Shown in pieces: positions 33,750-44,435 of a stretch of 49,653 nt of DNA. Made by a program: the position numbers and the translations under genes. The notes under the pieces are model-generated. The model worked only from the letters and a program-made list of their open reading frames with translations, was not told the DNA's origin and searched no databases. Source of the DNA: Bimuria novae-zelandiae CBS 107.79 (taxonomy: Eukaryota > Ascomycota > Dothideomycetes > Pleosporales > Didymosphaeriaceae); the NCBI GenBank assembly GCA_010015655.1, contig ML976811.1, positions 17,492 through 67,144 on the forward strand, in the 5' to 3' direction. Position 1 is the stretch's first letter; every line of letters begins with the position of its first letter.

Positions 33750-35000
33750 GACAGGAATCCCTAAATTATACTAGATAACCCTCTTAATTAGTTAGGCGCT
33801 TAGACTTATAGGCTTACTAGAAAGTCTCTTAACTACCCTTACTCTTAATCTTTTTCTTTACTTCCTCTGCGAGGAAGTCTAGCGTGGCTAGAACACTAGC
33901 CTTAAACGCTAACTACCCTAAATTAGCATTAATAACCCGGGATTAGAGTTAAGGATCCTTACTAACTTAGGAGTAACCTTCTTACGCCTAGGGGTGAGAG
34001 CACCAGCAGCAACTAGGGAGGTTAGACTACCCCCCTTTATAGTAGAAGCTTTCCTCTTCCGCTTCTCCTTAATAAAGAGGCCTACCACCGGAATAATCTC
34101 CTTAGGAGGCTAGGTGTTATAACCTAAGTAGTAGGGGGTTAACAGGTTTCCGCAGAATTTGGATCTGGTAGCCCTATGCGACTTAGTCTAGATAACCCTT
34201 AATTACACTAGATAATACTTATATAATAATATTACTCTATTCCGTCTCTTATACCTACGCGGTAGCCTTTACTAATGCCTTATCTAATTTAGAGAAGTTA
34301 ATCTTGTCGTATATATACGTATTAATTTAGCTTAAGCGCGGCATAAGGGTAATTAGGGCACTTAACATGTTTTCTAAGTTATCTTTAGGTATCTGCTACT
34401 AATTAGCCTCGAAACCCCTATATAACCCTTAAAGCGCTAACTTACCTACTAATAATCCCTACTATTACTGTAGCAGGCATTGCAGCGGTAGATTAAATCG
34501 TAGTCCTTTAAATCTATTAGGCTAAGATTAATATATACTGCCTTAGACTAGATATAACGTATCTCCTTAACCTAAAACTAGTAAAGCTTTATCTTCTTAT
34601 AATTAGACTACTTAAGGCTATTTAGGATAATAGGAAGGCAGGTATAGCACGGGTTAATAGTACTAATCGCGCTCGCACGCGCCTTGTTAACTAGGGCCTT
34701 AAGGACAGCGTTTGCGGTACTTATAGTGCCAAATAGCGTAGGTATGTCTAGACAAAGTCTAAAGGTTGCTGAAGAGGGCGGTAGAGAAGTAACAAGTATA
34801 GGGACGACTTGGTAGGCCTACACCAGGTTAGTCTACCTTTACGACCCCCAAATTTAGAGCGGCTAGGTACCGAAATAGGGGGCATCTAGGGTCAGGCACC
34901 CTAGACTGCTATAGATCGGCCAGGTCATACTTACGGGTTAGGGAGCCTCCAGGATAAGGTAAGCCGCCAAGTAGAAAGTAAGAATAAGGGTTTTAGGTCT
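33750..35000 (-). pseudogene. antisense gene inside the gypsy element, unrecognised CxxC-pair protein
   Basis: On the minus strand, opposite to gag-pol, a frame broken only by TAA/TAG runs from about 34900 (QVVPILVTSLPPSS) through LCLDIPTLFGTISTANAVL, a CYTC at 34632-34651, INLSLIDLKDYDLIYRCNAC at about 34535-34470, then KKKRKAS-type basic stretches near 34050 and EEVKKKIKSKG near 33850 after at least one frame change (intron or indel). The two CxxC pairs about 55 residues apart could bind zinc. No family recognised. Its stops are RIP-type, so it was already part of the repeated element. Boundaries approximate. Confidence 0.55.
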
Positions 35001-35115
35001 TAGTATAAGCCTAAGATTTAACTTACGTTATTAGCTTACGTAATACGCAAGGCCTAATTAGGCTAGTTATTACGTGCTTATTCTCGCGGTTAAGACCCTT
35101 AAAGAAAAGAGCCTT

Positions 35116-35288
35116 TGTTACGAGTCGTAGGTCGAGGGACCTCGACGGCCCTAGTCCGCTCTAGACCGGCGCTATCCGGGCCTTCCGCCTATTTACTTCC
35201 CTCGCCGCAGCCCTTCTCTTCCCTCTCTAAGGGATCGCCTTAGTACTGTGGATAGACTGAGTCGCCCGTAGTCAGGGCGCTTTTTACA
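35116..35288 (+). repeat. 3' LTR of gypsy element
   Basis: 173 bp; differs from the 5' LTR at about five transition sites. Followed by CTATA. Confidence 0.95.
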
Positions 35289-35293
35289 CTATA

Positions 35294-35538
35294 CTATAAA
35301 TAATTTACTAGCCTTTTACTTAAGTAGCTATAAGAGATTAACTAGTTTATTTAATACCTTTATAATTTTATCTATAGTAATATACCTATAGAACTTATCT
35401 AATATATTAATATATTTTATATAATATTATAATTATAAGTACTTTACTAAAATCTATATATTATTTTTAATATAGTTTATAATATATATAATATGCTAAT
35501 TTTTTTTTAAAAGTAATATTATATTTATTAATAGCTAG
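35294..35538. other. AT-rich decayed spacer
   Basis: About 245 bases, mostly A and T with TpA runs. No gene or repeat recognised. Confidence 0.6.
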
Positions 35539-35544
35539 TATACA

Positions 35545-35979
35545 CCAGGCTGGTTGAGCGGGTTGGGTCGCACAGACAATTTCCGGGTCTGACTAAGCAG
35601 AACACCAAAATTCAAAAGTATAACTCCTTATAACTTTTTAAGTATACTAGCTATACTTATGCAAATTGAACCTAAGGTGTATATATATAGTAGCTATAAT
35701 ATATGGAAATTTCAAAAGATTTTAGAGGATATTCGGCTAATAATCAAAGGAAAATCCGTATTTTCCTACTAATACATAAATTACGTAGTGAAAAGAATGT
35801 TAACATTAGTTTTTTTTAATTATATAGTGCCTTATAATACTATACACTTTATACTAAATTTGTATAAGTATAGCTAGTATACTTAAAAAGTTATAAGGGG
35901 TTATATTTTTGAATTTTGGTGTTCTGCTTAGTCAGACCCGGAAATTGTCTGTGCGACCCAACCCGCTTAACCAGCCTGG
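35545..35979. mobile_element. foldback/MITE element with 123-bp arms
   Basis: Non-coding, 435 bp. Arms 35545-35667 and 35857-35979 are inverted copies with only a handful of transition differences, so transcript or single strand would form a long hairpin around a 189-base AT-rich loop. Terminal CCAGGCTGG; flanked by identical TATACA at 35539-35544 and 35980-35985, the apparent target duplication. Its mobilising transposase is not in this window. Confidence 0.9.
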
Positions 35980-35985
35980 TATACA

Positions 35986-36662
35986 CTATTACTTATAGTT
36001 TTTATTTTTTTTATTATTAAATTTCTCTAAGTTAGGCATCTTAAAAGAAGTATAACTACTAGTTAAAACTACTATTACTAACTATTACTAGAGTATATAA
36101 GGTTTATAAACCCTACTAAAGTGCTTAGTTATAAGTTAAATAAAAAATATATAAAAAAGACTATACTTATAGTATAATAAGACTATATAGTATAAAATAT
36201 AAATATTATACTAAGGGAATAAATTATAAGAGTGTATAAAGTTATAGTAAATAAAATTATACTTAGTTTATAGTATAAAGTGTTCTTATAATAAGATTTA
36301 TCTAAATAAATAAGGACTTCTATAACTATTAGTATTATAACCTAAAACAATATATTTATAAAAGTTTAACTTATAGTATTATACTTTTCTAACTAAATTA
36401 GTAACTTTATTTTACTTATTTTACTTAAACTACTTAAACTACTTATAATTATAGTAAAGTTTTTTAAGGTTATAAAGGGCTTTATTATATTTAAACTAAT
36501 AGTTATAAGTCTATTACTACTTATTCTTTTAAGTCTAGTAGTACTTAGTAGTCTTATTATTATATTTCTTAATATTAGTATTAGCTTAGTTAAAATCTTT
36601 ATATAAAGTTTTAATAATTTATTATTTATTAAAAACCTTATTTACTTTTTTATCTAAATAGA
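35986..36662. other. AT-rich decayed spacer
   Basis: About 680 bases of very AT-rich sequence without a readable frame. Probably a RIP-erased older repeat, but no family can be assigned. Confidence 0.6.
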
Positions 36663-36667
36663 GTTAT

Positions 36668-36868
36668 TGTTAGATTAACAACCTCAAGGCCTCTGTCGTG
36701 TTGCAAAACACTATATGTGTGGAGCGAGCCCCATATGGGACTAGCTTCCATACCCCGCGATGTACTTTAATCCTCAGTAGATAGAACGAGAAACAAGCAT
36801 CAATCAACCCAATGTAACTCGTTATTAAGTATTTCCTTTTAGCACTAGTGCAACAAGTCCTCCTGACA
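36668..36868 (+). repeat. 5' LTR of copia element (36668-42777)
   Basis: 201 bp, TGTTAGATTAAC start, CTGACA end; preceded by GTTAT. Confidence 0.95.
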
Positions 36869-37089
36869 CTAATTAGTAATCGCGAGAAGCCATCATAGAT
36901 AGTAAGGAAGAAGAGATAGGCTATTAATAACCTAACGTAAGAAATTTTGGGTCGATGCAGACTGTGCTAAGAATAGAGCAAGATAGAGATAACACGAAGC
37001 ACTTTTAACCAACCTCTAAAACTGCTAGTTTAGGCTAATCCGCGGACACAGAGCGCGTCAGCAACGTATTATAATTTACTGTATAAATG

Positions 37090-39370
37090 TCTCTAGACAA
37101 CCTAGTTACGTACACTAACACACGTTGGAAACGACTAATCGACGAGACAACTATATTAATAACAAGTTAACACCGCTAGTATAATAGTAGATAATAGAAG
37201 TAGTAATAGCGTAGTAGATAATGCTAATACTTAAGCTTAAGCTTAACTGCGCGATAATTAGTTAGAGTATAGCTTAAGTAAACGCCAGGAAGCTACTTCG
37301 CGCTAGGCTAAATATATTATAAAGTACCTTATAGGAGACTGCCTATATTTAGTGGCGCTAGAATCTGTTAACACATCTCTCTAGGACGTACCTATACTAA
37401 CAGACGCAAACGAGATGCACGCAATAACCTAGGTTACTAAAATTATTCGCGATTATAACGTATTAATAGCCTAGGACGACGATCTATGTGCAGACTACTA
37501 CTACGATTTTAAAGGATAAATAAAGGAGCTATTCTATAAGGTTAACCGTGATACACTAAAATCTCTAAAGATGGTCCTATAGTATAGAGGAGTTTATATA
37601 GGCAATAATCACGCGAGGCTTGCTAATTCCCTTTATAATCTATCTACTCTAGAGAATACTCCCGAATGGGACCCTGTGGAATTTAAAGCTATAATATTCG
37701 ACTAACGATTAAGGGCATACAAGCGCTAGCAGAACGCAAAACGGACACCTCTAATAGCTAAGTAGTAATAACTATAGCAGGATAGTCTACTAGCTGGTAC
37801 ACATGCACCGTAGTTATAGTAGCTAGAGTACTTATAGCAAGACGGGTAGTAGCGAGAGTAATTGTAGCGAAGCGAATAGCACGGAGTAGGACACGACGCT
37901 TAAAACTAATCTAAAACATAGGAGCTACAACTAATGCACTAAATAGATAAAATCTAACTACTAAGATAGAGTAATAATAGTTAATAACCACACTTTATAA
38001 GTGGTGCGCTTAGAGACCCTTAGTCTTGGTAATAGTAGGAACAAGATACGTAATTATAGTAATAGCGACTATAAACACAGGCACGGCCGCCAGCGATTAC
38101 ATATCGCGAAATTACGCCGTTTCTATAACAACCTGTGAACGGTGTACCGGGCAGACCACCAGAGCTACTATATAATCTGTATAAGACACTGCCGCCGCGC
38201 TGGTCCCGTAATAACTAACTTAACGCTAACATAATCACGCAGTTCTCTAAGCTTTAGGATAATAATAAGAAATATACAGGAGATGTGTATAATCTATTTA
38301 ATAATAAAATTAAGATCTTCTTTAGCATCTGTTGGCAGGTGGATATCCACGAAGAGTAGTTCCACGCTGTGTTTCCCCGTATTCTTACTAGGCGAGTAGA
38401 GATATTCTATATACAAGTTATGGATAGAGGTGACAGCTTTTCTAATACGTACATAGTAATTAAGAACCACTTTAATCACGACGTCCACTATTAATACTAC
38501 TATATAGACTAGACAACTACAACCTTCGCCCGTACGCGCATAGAGAACCCTAACAAAAGCTTATATAAGGTGCTATAGATATTGCTTAATAAGCTATAAT
38601 TGTGCTAACGCGCGCTTAGTAAGAACTTTAAAGGCAAAAATATTTTATGTATAACTATTATTAACGCGTGCTAGGGAGTTCTAGAACTTAAAATAGCACT
38701 CTTTAAGCTAGCTATAATTTATAAAGGACTCTTTATAGACCTATAGTCTATAGTTAAGACGTACCTTGCACGTCAGCAAACAAGGCAAATACTTATAAGG
38801 AGTAAGATAATCGCTATAGACTAGTACTACCTTAACCGCCGCTACAATAATAGGAATAGAAGAACTCGAAGAGGATTTAAAGGCGAAGGCGGATTTATAG
38901 GCGGATTCTAAGGAGGCTAAGGTAATAGAGGTAATTAGCGCTTTAATAGTAACAATAGTAGACGTAAATTTACAACGCTACGCTGGAAGAAGAAGTGCTT
39001 TATCTGCTAGAAAGAGGGCTACTAGTTAACTAACTATACTAATAAGGAACGTAAAGCTGCCCGCACACAGTTCTTCTCCGCATGTTACTTTATAGGCACA
39101 CTACTGCCTGCAGACTTCTCTGTGCACCTTGCAGAGTATAAAGGTAGTAAGAACTACGAGGACGATAATAATAATAGCGATTAGTAGTATAACATCGATA
39201 ATTAGCAATTTATAATTGCGTACGCGGAATATTAATTTTTTAAGGAGTAATAACTTACAGATTAAGCGTTTATACACTATATTTCTAGTAAAGACATATA
39301 TAGCAGAGACGTACTGTTATCACCGGCGTCGCAATTCCTTATTAAGGACCGATACACGCGATCTGTGTAC
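37090..39370 (+). pseudogene. copia Gag, RIP-damaged
   Basis: Starts with SLDNLVTYTNTRWKRLIDE near 37090, then Gln-rich sequence ruined by many TAG/TAA. A capsid-like region around 38220-38560 (YTGDVYNLFNNKIKIFFSICW, then YIQVMDRGDSFSN) and a Gly/Arg-rich stretch near 38870-38960 are followed by a zinc knuckle at about 38996-39031 (CFIC-x4-GY, His and last Cys altered). Fits the gag half of fungal copia polyproteins. Confidence 0.75.
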
Positions 39371-42300
39371 TAAGAAATCCTCCCTGATACAGGCGCCGCC
39401 AATGTATCTATAGTCGGTAAGGAACAGTACCTCGCACTTATACAGGAAGACCCAACGGTCACGATGGATACATCTACGGCAGGAAAAACGTCTATCAAAT
39501 TCGGAAAAGGCAGTGTTACGGTGTCTATTGGCACCGCACAGATTCCGACAGAGATTGGAAAAATCGACTTTAAGGTGCTAGATGCGCCTACACCGTTCTT
39601 ACTATGCCTTGCGGACATGGACAGGCTAAAGGTCTACTTTAACAACACTACAGATGAGCTTGTCTAGGGCAATGTACGCATCCCCGTAATCCGTAAATAG
39701 GGATATTTATAGTTCTATCTTAACAAGAGAGAGCGTGCAACTGTATTTCTTATAGAGATAGAGTTAAGATAGCTCTATCGCCGTTTTAGACACCTAGCTA
39801 TTATAAGACTAGCTAGGCTCTTGAAAGATGCTGGTTATAATAACTTTAAAGAAAGAACTCTTAAGTAAATTACGAAGTTTTACTATTATTATTAACTTAA
39901 TAGCTTTACGCCGCGCCGCTTTAAGTTCACCCTTAAAAATAACTATTACTTTAACTACGAGATCCTTGTGGATGTAATGTACTTAAGAAGTAAGCCTACA
40001 TTATATGTAGTAGATTTAGTAACTTTGTTTTAAGGCGCAAAGTTTCTCAACGCTATTTTAGCTAAGGAGACATAATAGGCACTACGGATGTTATAGATTA
40101 ATATCTACTAAGGACTACTAGACATTTTTATATATAACGCAGGCACGAACTTCGCAAGTGCAGAATTTCGCGTAAAAGTAAAGATTATAGGAGTTACATG
40201 TAAATAAGTACCTATAGAGGCACATTAGTCCGTTGGCAAGATAAAGAGGTATCACGCGCCCCTGCACCGCGCATAGGATATACTCTACGCTAAGCTTGCT
40301 AGCACTATGTCTAATAAAGTAATTCTTTAGATAGCCGTAAAAGCTGTTAATAACACAGCAGGCCCTAATAGTCTAGTTCTAACTTTACTTGTCTTTAGCG
40401 CATACCTACGTATAACTATAGAGTTACCGCCGTTACCGTTAATAGTTAAGCGCAGCAAGGCTATTTAAAAAGCGATAAAAGAACTACGTAAGCTTACTAC
40501 TAAACGCTAGGTTACGGATGCGTTAAACACCCGTAATGGGCCTAATACCGCAGACATGCTTGCGCTCCCGCTATAAAGCGAGGTTTTAGTATAGAGAGAA
40601 AAGGACGGCTGGAATAGCCCGTATAAAATCGCCGCGATAGACGGCCATAACGTCACTATTAACATAGTTAATGGCCCGACAACATTTCGGTCGACAGTTA
40701 TTAAGCCGTACTATAGACTAGACTACCTCTAAAGTAACTTTAATACGCCGTAGCAGCAGCACGCGTTACCTATAAATACGATAGTGCTACTAGTAGCGCA
40801 ACTACGCAAAAGAGGCCACCTACTAAAATTAAGAAATAAGAGGAAGGCAAACGTTTATATTACTAAGAAAAAAGAGGCTAACCTTAAGCTTGCTATAAAG
40901 CTACGCAATAATAGAGTTATTATAATACTTAGCACACCCTTTAAGGCATCTAATAATTAAGAGATTAGTAACCTAGTAGGCTGTAAAGTGTTTAAGTTTA
41001 AATAATATAATTAGGAAGTGCATAGTAAAATCTATATATTTAAGTCGCGTCTAGTGCAAGAAGTTAAAGGAAAGATAACTAAGCCTTATAAAAAATCCTG
41101 TCTTATTATCTAAGGATACTAGGACTATAGCAAGGAGGCTATTTTAACGTAATTTCTAACTATTTAACGCTGTAACTAGCGTGTAATTATAGCCCTAGCA
41201 CCTATGCTTATATAATATAGGATAAATCTTAAGCTCCGCGATATAACGCAGGCATATCCACAGGCGTAGACAAATCTTAAGAGAATAATACTAGCACACC
41301 TCCCTAATAAGCTAGCACCTAGATATCTAGAGGGCACGCTGCTCTATGTGATTAAGCCGCTATATAGAATCGCGGAAGCAGGAGTCGATTAGTAGACAAC
41401 GTACTATAGATATTACTATAAGGAACTAGACATGTCTACGTTAACATACGACCTATACTTGTTAGTAACAAATAGTAACGCAGATGACTTTAGCATGGTT
41501 AGTATATAAACTAATAATACCCTTATGCTTAGAATAGCCACATTCTTAGCGCATGAAGAGAAAATGCTCGAGAAGGCATAGTTTAGATTAAAGCTAAAAA
41601 ACTATGCTAACACTAGACGCGTAACTAGACTTTAATAGCTACACACTCACAATAGACGCCAGCAACATGGACAACTACAAAGCAACCCTAAACCTTAAGC
41701 AGAAGGGATAAGGAGGAAAGATTAAGCTTATAGACATTAATACTCCTAATCGCGCGTAATAGTACACTAAATAGCGCGCCTATAGGGCGTACATTACATT
41801 AATATGTTAACTAGAAGCGTCTTTTAACTTATTTATAGCAGCTTAAGCGTAGCAACCTTCTAATAAGGACATTAAGGCGCTTAATAAGCGCCTTAAATAG
41901 CAGATAGAGAATCTTAATCGTGGACTACGCTACGTACCTATTAACCTTATTAACGCTAAGCTAATAGTATTCGTGGACGGCTCCTTTACCAATAACAAGG
42001 ACCTTAGCTCGTAGCTAGGCTTTATACTTATGCTTATTAATAAGTCCACAGATGCTAATAATACCTTTATAATCCGCAGCAATATAATACACTATAGCTT
42101 AACAAAGTGTAAGCGGGTTACACGGAGCGTACTAGCCTCTAAGATCTACGGTATAGTTAACGGGTTCGACATAGGCATTGCTATTACTACTACTTTATAG
42201 ATAATTACAAAGCGCCTTAGTCTGCCCGCAGTTCCCTTAGTTGTTTATATAGACTCGTACTCCCTATACGAGTGCCTTGTAAAGCTTGGGACAACTAAGG

Positions 42301-42537
42301 AAAAGCGCCTTATGATTGATATTATGGCACTGCGCTAGTTATACGAACGCCGCAAGATTACAGAGATCTAATAGATTAATGGCGAAGACAACCCTGCGGA
42401 CGCTTTTATAAAAGTATCACCAAACCGCGCCCTGGAACGATTTGTTGATAGTAATAAGGTGATAGTCCGAATTAAGGGCTAGGTGTAGAGACCTACAATC
42501 TCTGCCTAGCGCATTCAAGTTCAGATATTTAATCCTT
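39371..42537 (+). pseudogene. copia Pol: protease, integrase, RT, RNase H
   Basis: Aspartic protease: DTGAA at 39386 within a stretch open to 39667 (AANVSIVGKEQYLALIQ). Integrase at about 39830-40280: FTPRRFKFTLKN, YEILVDVMYLRSKPTLYVVD (first Asp), IYNAGTNFASAEFR (second Asp altered to Asn), VPIEAH with GKIKRYHAPL (Glu region). Reverse transcriptase is at about 41130-41700, badly damaged. RNase H: VFVDGSF at 41968-41988 and VVYIDSYSLYECLVKLGTTKEKRLMIDIMALR near 42240-42340. Stops at Gln/Trp codons. Dead element. Confidence 0.88.
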
Positions 42538-42576
42538 TATGTGGATAATTAATATCGAGAAAGAAAAGACTTCCAG

Positions 42577-42777
42577 TATTGGATTAACAACCTCAAGGCC
42601 TCTGTCGTGTTGCAATACACTATATGTGTGGAGCGAGCCCCATATGGGACTAGCTTCCATACCCCGCGATGTACTTCAATCCTCAGTAGATAGAACGAGA
42701 AACAAGCATCAATTAACCCAATGTAACTCGTTATTAAGTATTTCCTTTCAGCACTAGTGCAACAAGTCCTCCCGACA
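42577..42777 (+). repeat. 3' LTR of copia element (36668-42777)
   Basis: 201 bp; first dinucleotide TA instead of TG. Followed by GTTAT. Confidence 0.95.
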
Positions 42778-42782
42778 GTTAT

Positions 42783-43001
42783 AAATTACTATTACTTTTA
42801 TATAAGGTAGTAAAATTATATAGTATAGCTTTAAGTTTATTATATAGTTATCTTATATTTTTAATAACTTTATAGGCTTTATATAACTATTTATAACGCT
42901 TTAGCTTATATTAAGTCATAGTAAGCTACTTAATAAGTTTACTAGTATTTATAGTTACTAATAAAATTACTTAGGGCTATAACTCCTAGACTTTTAAGTT
43001 A
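42783..43001. other. AT-rich decayed spacer
   Basis: About 220 bases, very AT-rich, no frame or family recognised. Confidence 0.6.
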
Positions 43002-43006
43002 TTACT

Positions 43007-43206
43007 TGTCGGTATACACATATCCCATCGCCTGAGGCTGCTTGATGCTGCCCAACGTACCGCCTCGATCCTACTTCGGTCCGACTCGCACCGAGCCCAT
43101 GTATACCTTCGTAGCACCCACGTTCATAGATAGAATATACCAATAGCAATATACAAGACATTTGTTACTGTTATCACCCGTACGATCGTACAAAGGCCTA
43201 CCAACA
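43007..43206. repeat. solo LTR, 200 bp
   Basis: A GC-richer island with TG...CA ends (TGTCGGTATACAC start, CCTACCAACA end) flanked by identical TTACT at 43002-43006 and 43207-43211. No partner LTR or internal region is present, so it is best read as the remnant of LTR-LTR recombination. The TGTCGGTATACAC start is unlike the other LTRs in the window, so it is a different family. Confidence 0.85.
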
Positions 43207-43211
43207 TTACT

Positions 43212-44433
43212 AGTTATATAAGTAGCGTTATAAAGAGTAATAAGGAGAGTTATAAAATTAATGACTTAATTATTAGGTTTCTTAGTAACTTATTTTAATA
43301 ATTCTTTATTACTAATAATAATTTTATTTTTAAAAGTCTTATACTTAATAGAAAATTAGCTATTATTCTTAAAGTAGTCTATGCCTAACTAGAATATATA
43401 ACTCTTACTATTATTAATATTATTATATTTTATTAATTCTATTTACTCTTTCCTACTACCCTATCTAGATATACTTAATATAAAATATAATAATTATATA
43501 ATAAGTATTTATACGCTTAAACAAAAATACTATAAAATACTATAAAGTATAGTAGTAATAGTAATTAGAAATATAAAGTAATAAAACTACTCTTTTTAAA
43601 AAGGGGGGTAGTATAATAGATTAATACTAAAAAGTAGACTAAAACTAAAGTAATTTTACTCTAGCCCTAGCCTAATTTAGCTAGCGCGCCCTTAGAGTCT
43701 TAATATAGCTTTAGCGCCCCTATATACTTTAATAGCTATAAAGTAATTACTAAGACTCTCTATATAAATATCTTACCTATTGTCAGGAGCATTATTGCCC
43801 CCTATATATAGTACTTGCCAGGCCAGTTATCTATCTGAATAGATTACTGTCCTATTTTTTTTTAGAGGGTTGGCGCAGCGGGCAAGTGTTGCACCTTACA
43901 CCTATAGAGTTTAATTTAATAATTAACTCTAATAATCTATTAATTCTTTATAACTTTTTATTTTTAAAAACTATTTAGTTTTTAATAAATTTATAAATAT
44001 TTTCTTATTACTTTTATTAATACGGCAATAGGCTGTTGAATCAAGACTTTATTGTAATAATGTGGTGTAGATAGTATTAATTAATTCTTGATTGCAGATC
44101 TATTGTAGTAGACTGTTATAAGAAGTATTTATCAAGCGTGGTTTGTTCCCTGCTAGCCCGATTAGGACTAGCGTAATAAACCACAGGCAAACTGCGCAAC
44201 AAACCACAGGCAAACTACATAGCGGTGAAAGCCGTAGCAGTGTTGCGCAGGTTTGATACCAACACTGGCTATCTTTTCTTTTATGCTACATGTGGCCAGT
44301 TCAGCCTAAAACACTCAAATCTGCAATAAAACACGATCCGTAACAGTTGCTAGTTTTCTAACCGGGCTAGCGCCGGTGCGCGCCCTCTTAGTGCCCATCT
44401 CGCTGCTCTTGTTATAGACTTACTGCTTCTTAC
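43212..44433. other. AT-rich decayed sequence with minor features
   Basis: About 1.2 kb, very AT-rich to about 43780. A polypurine-like run followed by TAG (about 43611-43620) may mark a RIP-altered LTR start, but no partner was found. 44034 onward is less decayed, begins TGTTGAATC as copia LTRs often do, and contains a 20-base tandem duplication at about 44180-44220. No gene recognised. Confidence 0.45.
43866..43935 (+). other. tRNA-like sequence (degenerate tRNA or SINE head)
   Basis: TGGCGCAGCGGG (from about 43872) matches the Pol III A box (TRGCNNAGYNGG) completely. It is followed at tRNA-like spacing by a CCTTACAC segment resembling an anticodon loop. The expected B box position reads AT-rich, consistent with RIP loss. 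No complete cloverleaf can be drawn; the anticodon stem does not pair. Possibly a tRNA pseudogene or SINE. Confidence 0.3.
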
Positions 44434-44435
44434 TA

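Larger units (their letters stand above)
28104..35288 (+). mobile_element. Ty3/gypsy retrotransposon (chromovirus-like), 7185 bp
   Basis: Identical 173-bp LTR spans (28104-28276, 35116-35288) begin TG and end CA and are flanked by a perfect 5-bp duplication CTATA (28099-28103, 35289-35293). Internal order gag, protease, reverse transcriptase, RNase H, integrase, chromodomain-like end is Ty3/gypsy. LTRs differ at about five transition sites. The purine-rich AAAGAAAAGAG lies just inside the 3' LTR. Between the pol end (about 33560) and the 3' LTR lie about 1.5 kb holding an antisense gene. Confidence 0.96.
36668..42777 (+). mobile_element. Ty1/copia retrotransposon, 6110 bp
   Basis: Two 201-bp LTRs (36668-36868, 42577-42777) flanked by a perfect 5-bp duplication GTTAT (36663-36667, 42778-42782). 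The LTRs differ at a few transitions; the 3' LTR starts TATTGG where the 5' starts TGTTAG, so even its terminal TG has been mutated to TA. Domain order is copia type: gag with zinc knuckle, protease, integrase, reverse transcriptase, RNase H. Confidence 0.96.

Noticed and set aside
43600..43860. Possible RIP-altered LTR starting after a polypurine run
   Set aside because: No partner LTR, no duplication and no internal gene; evidence limited to GGGGGG followed by TAG.
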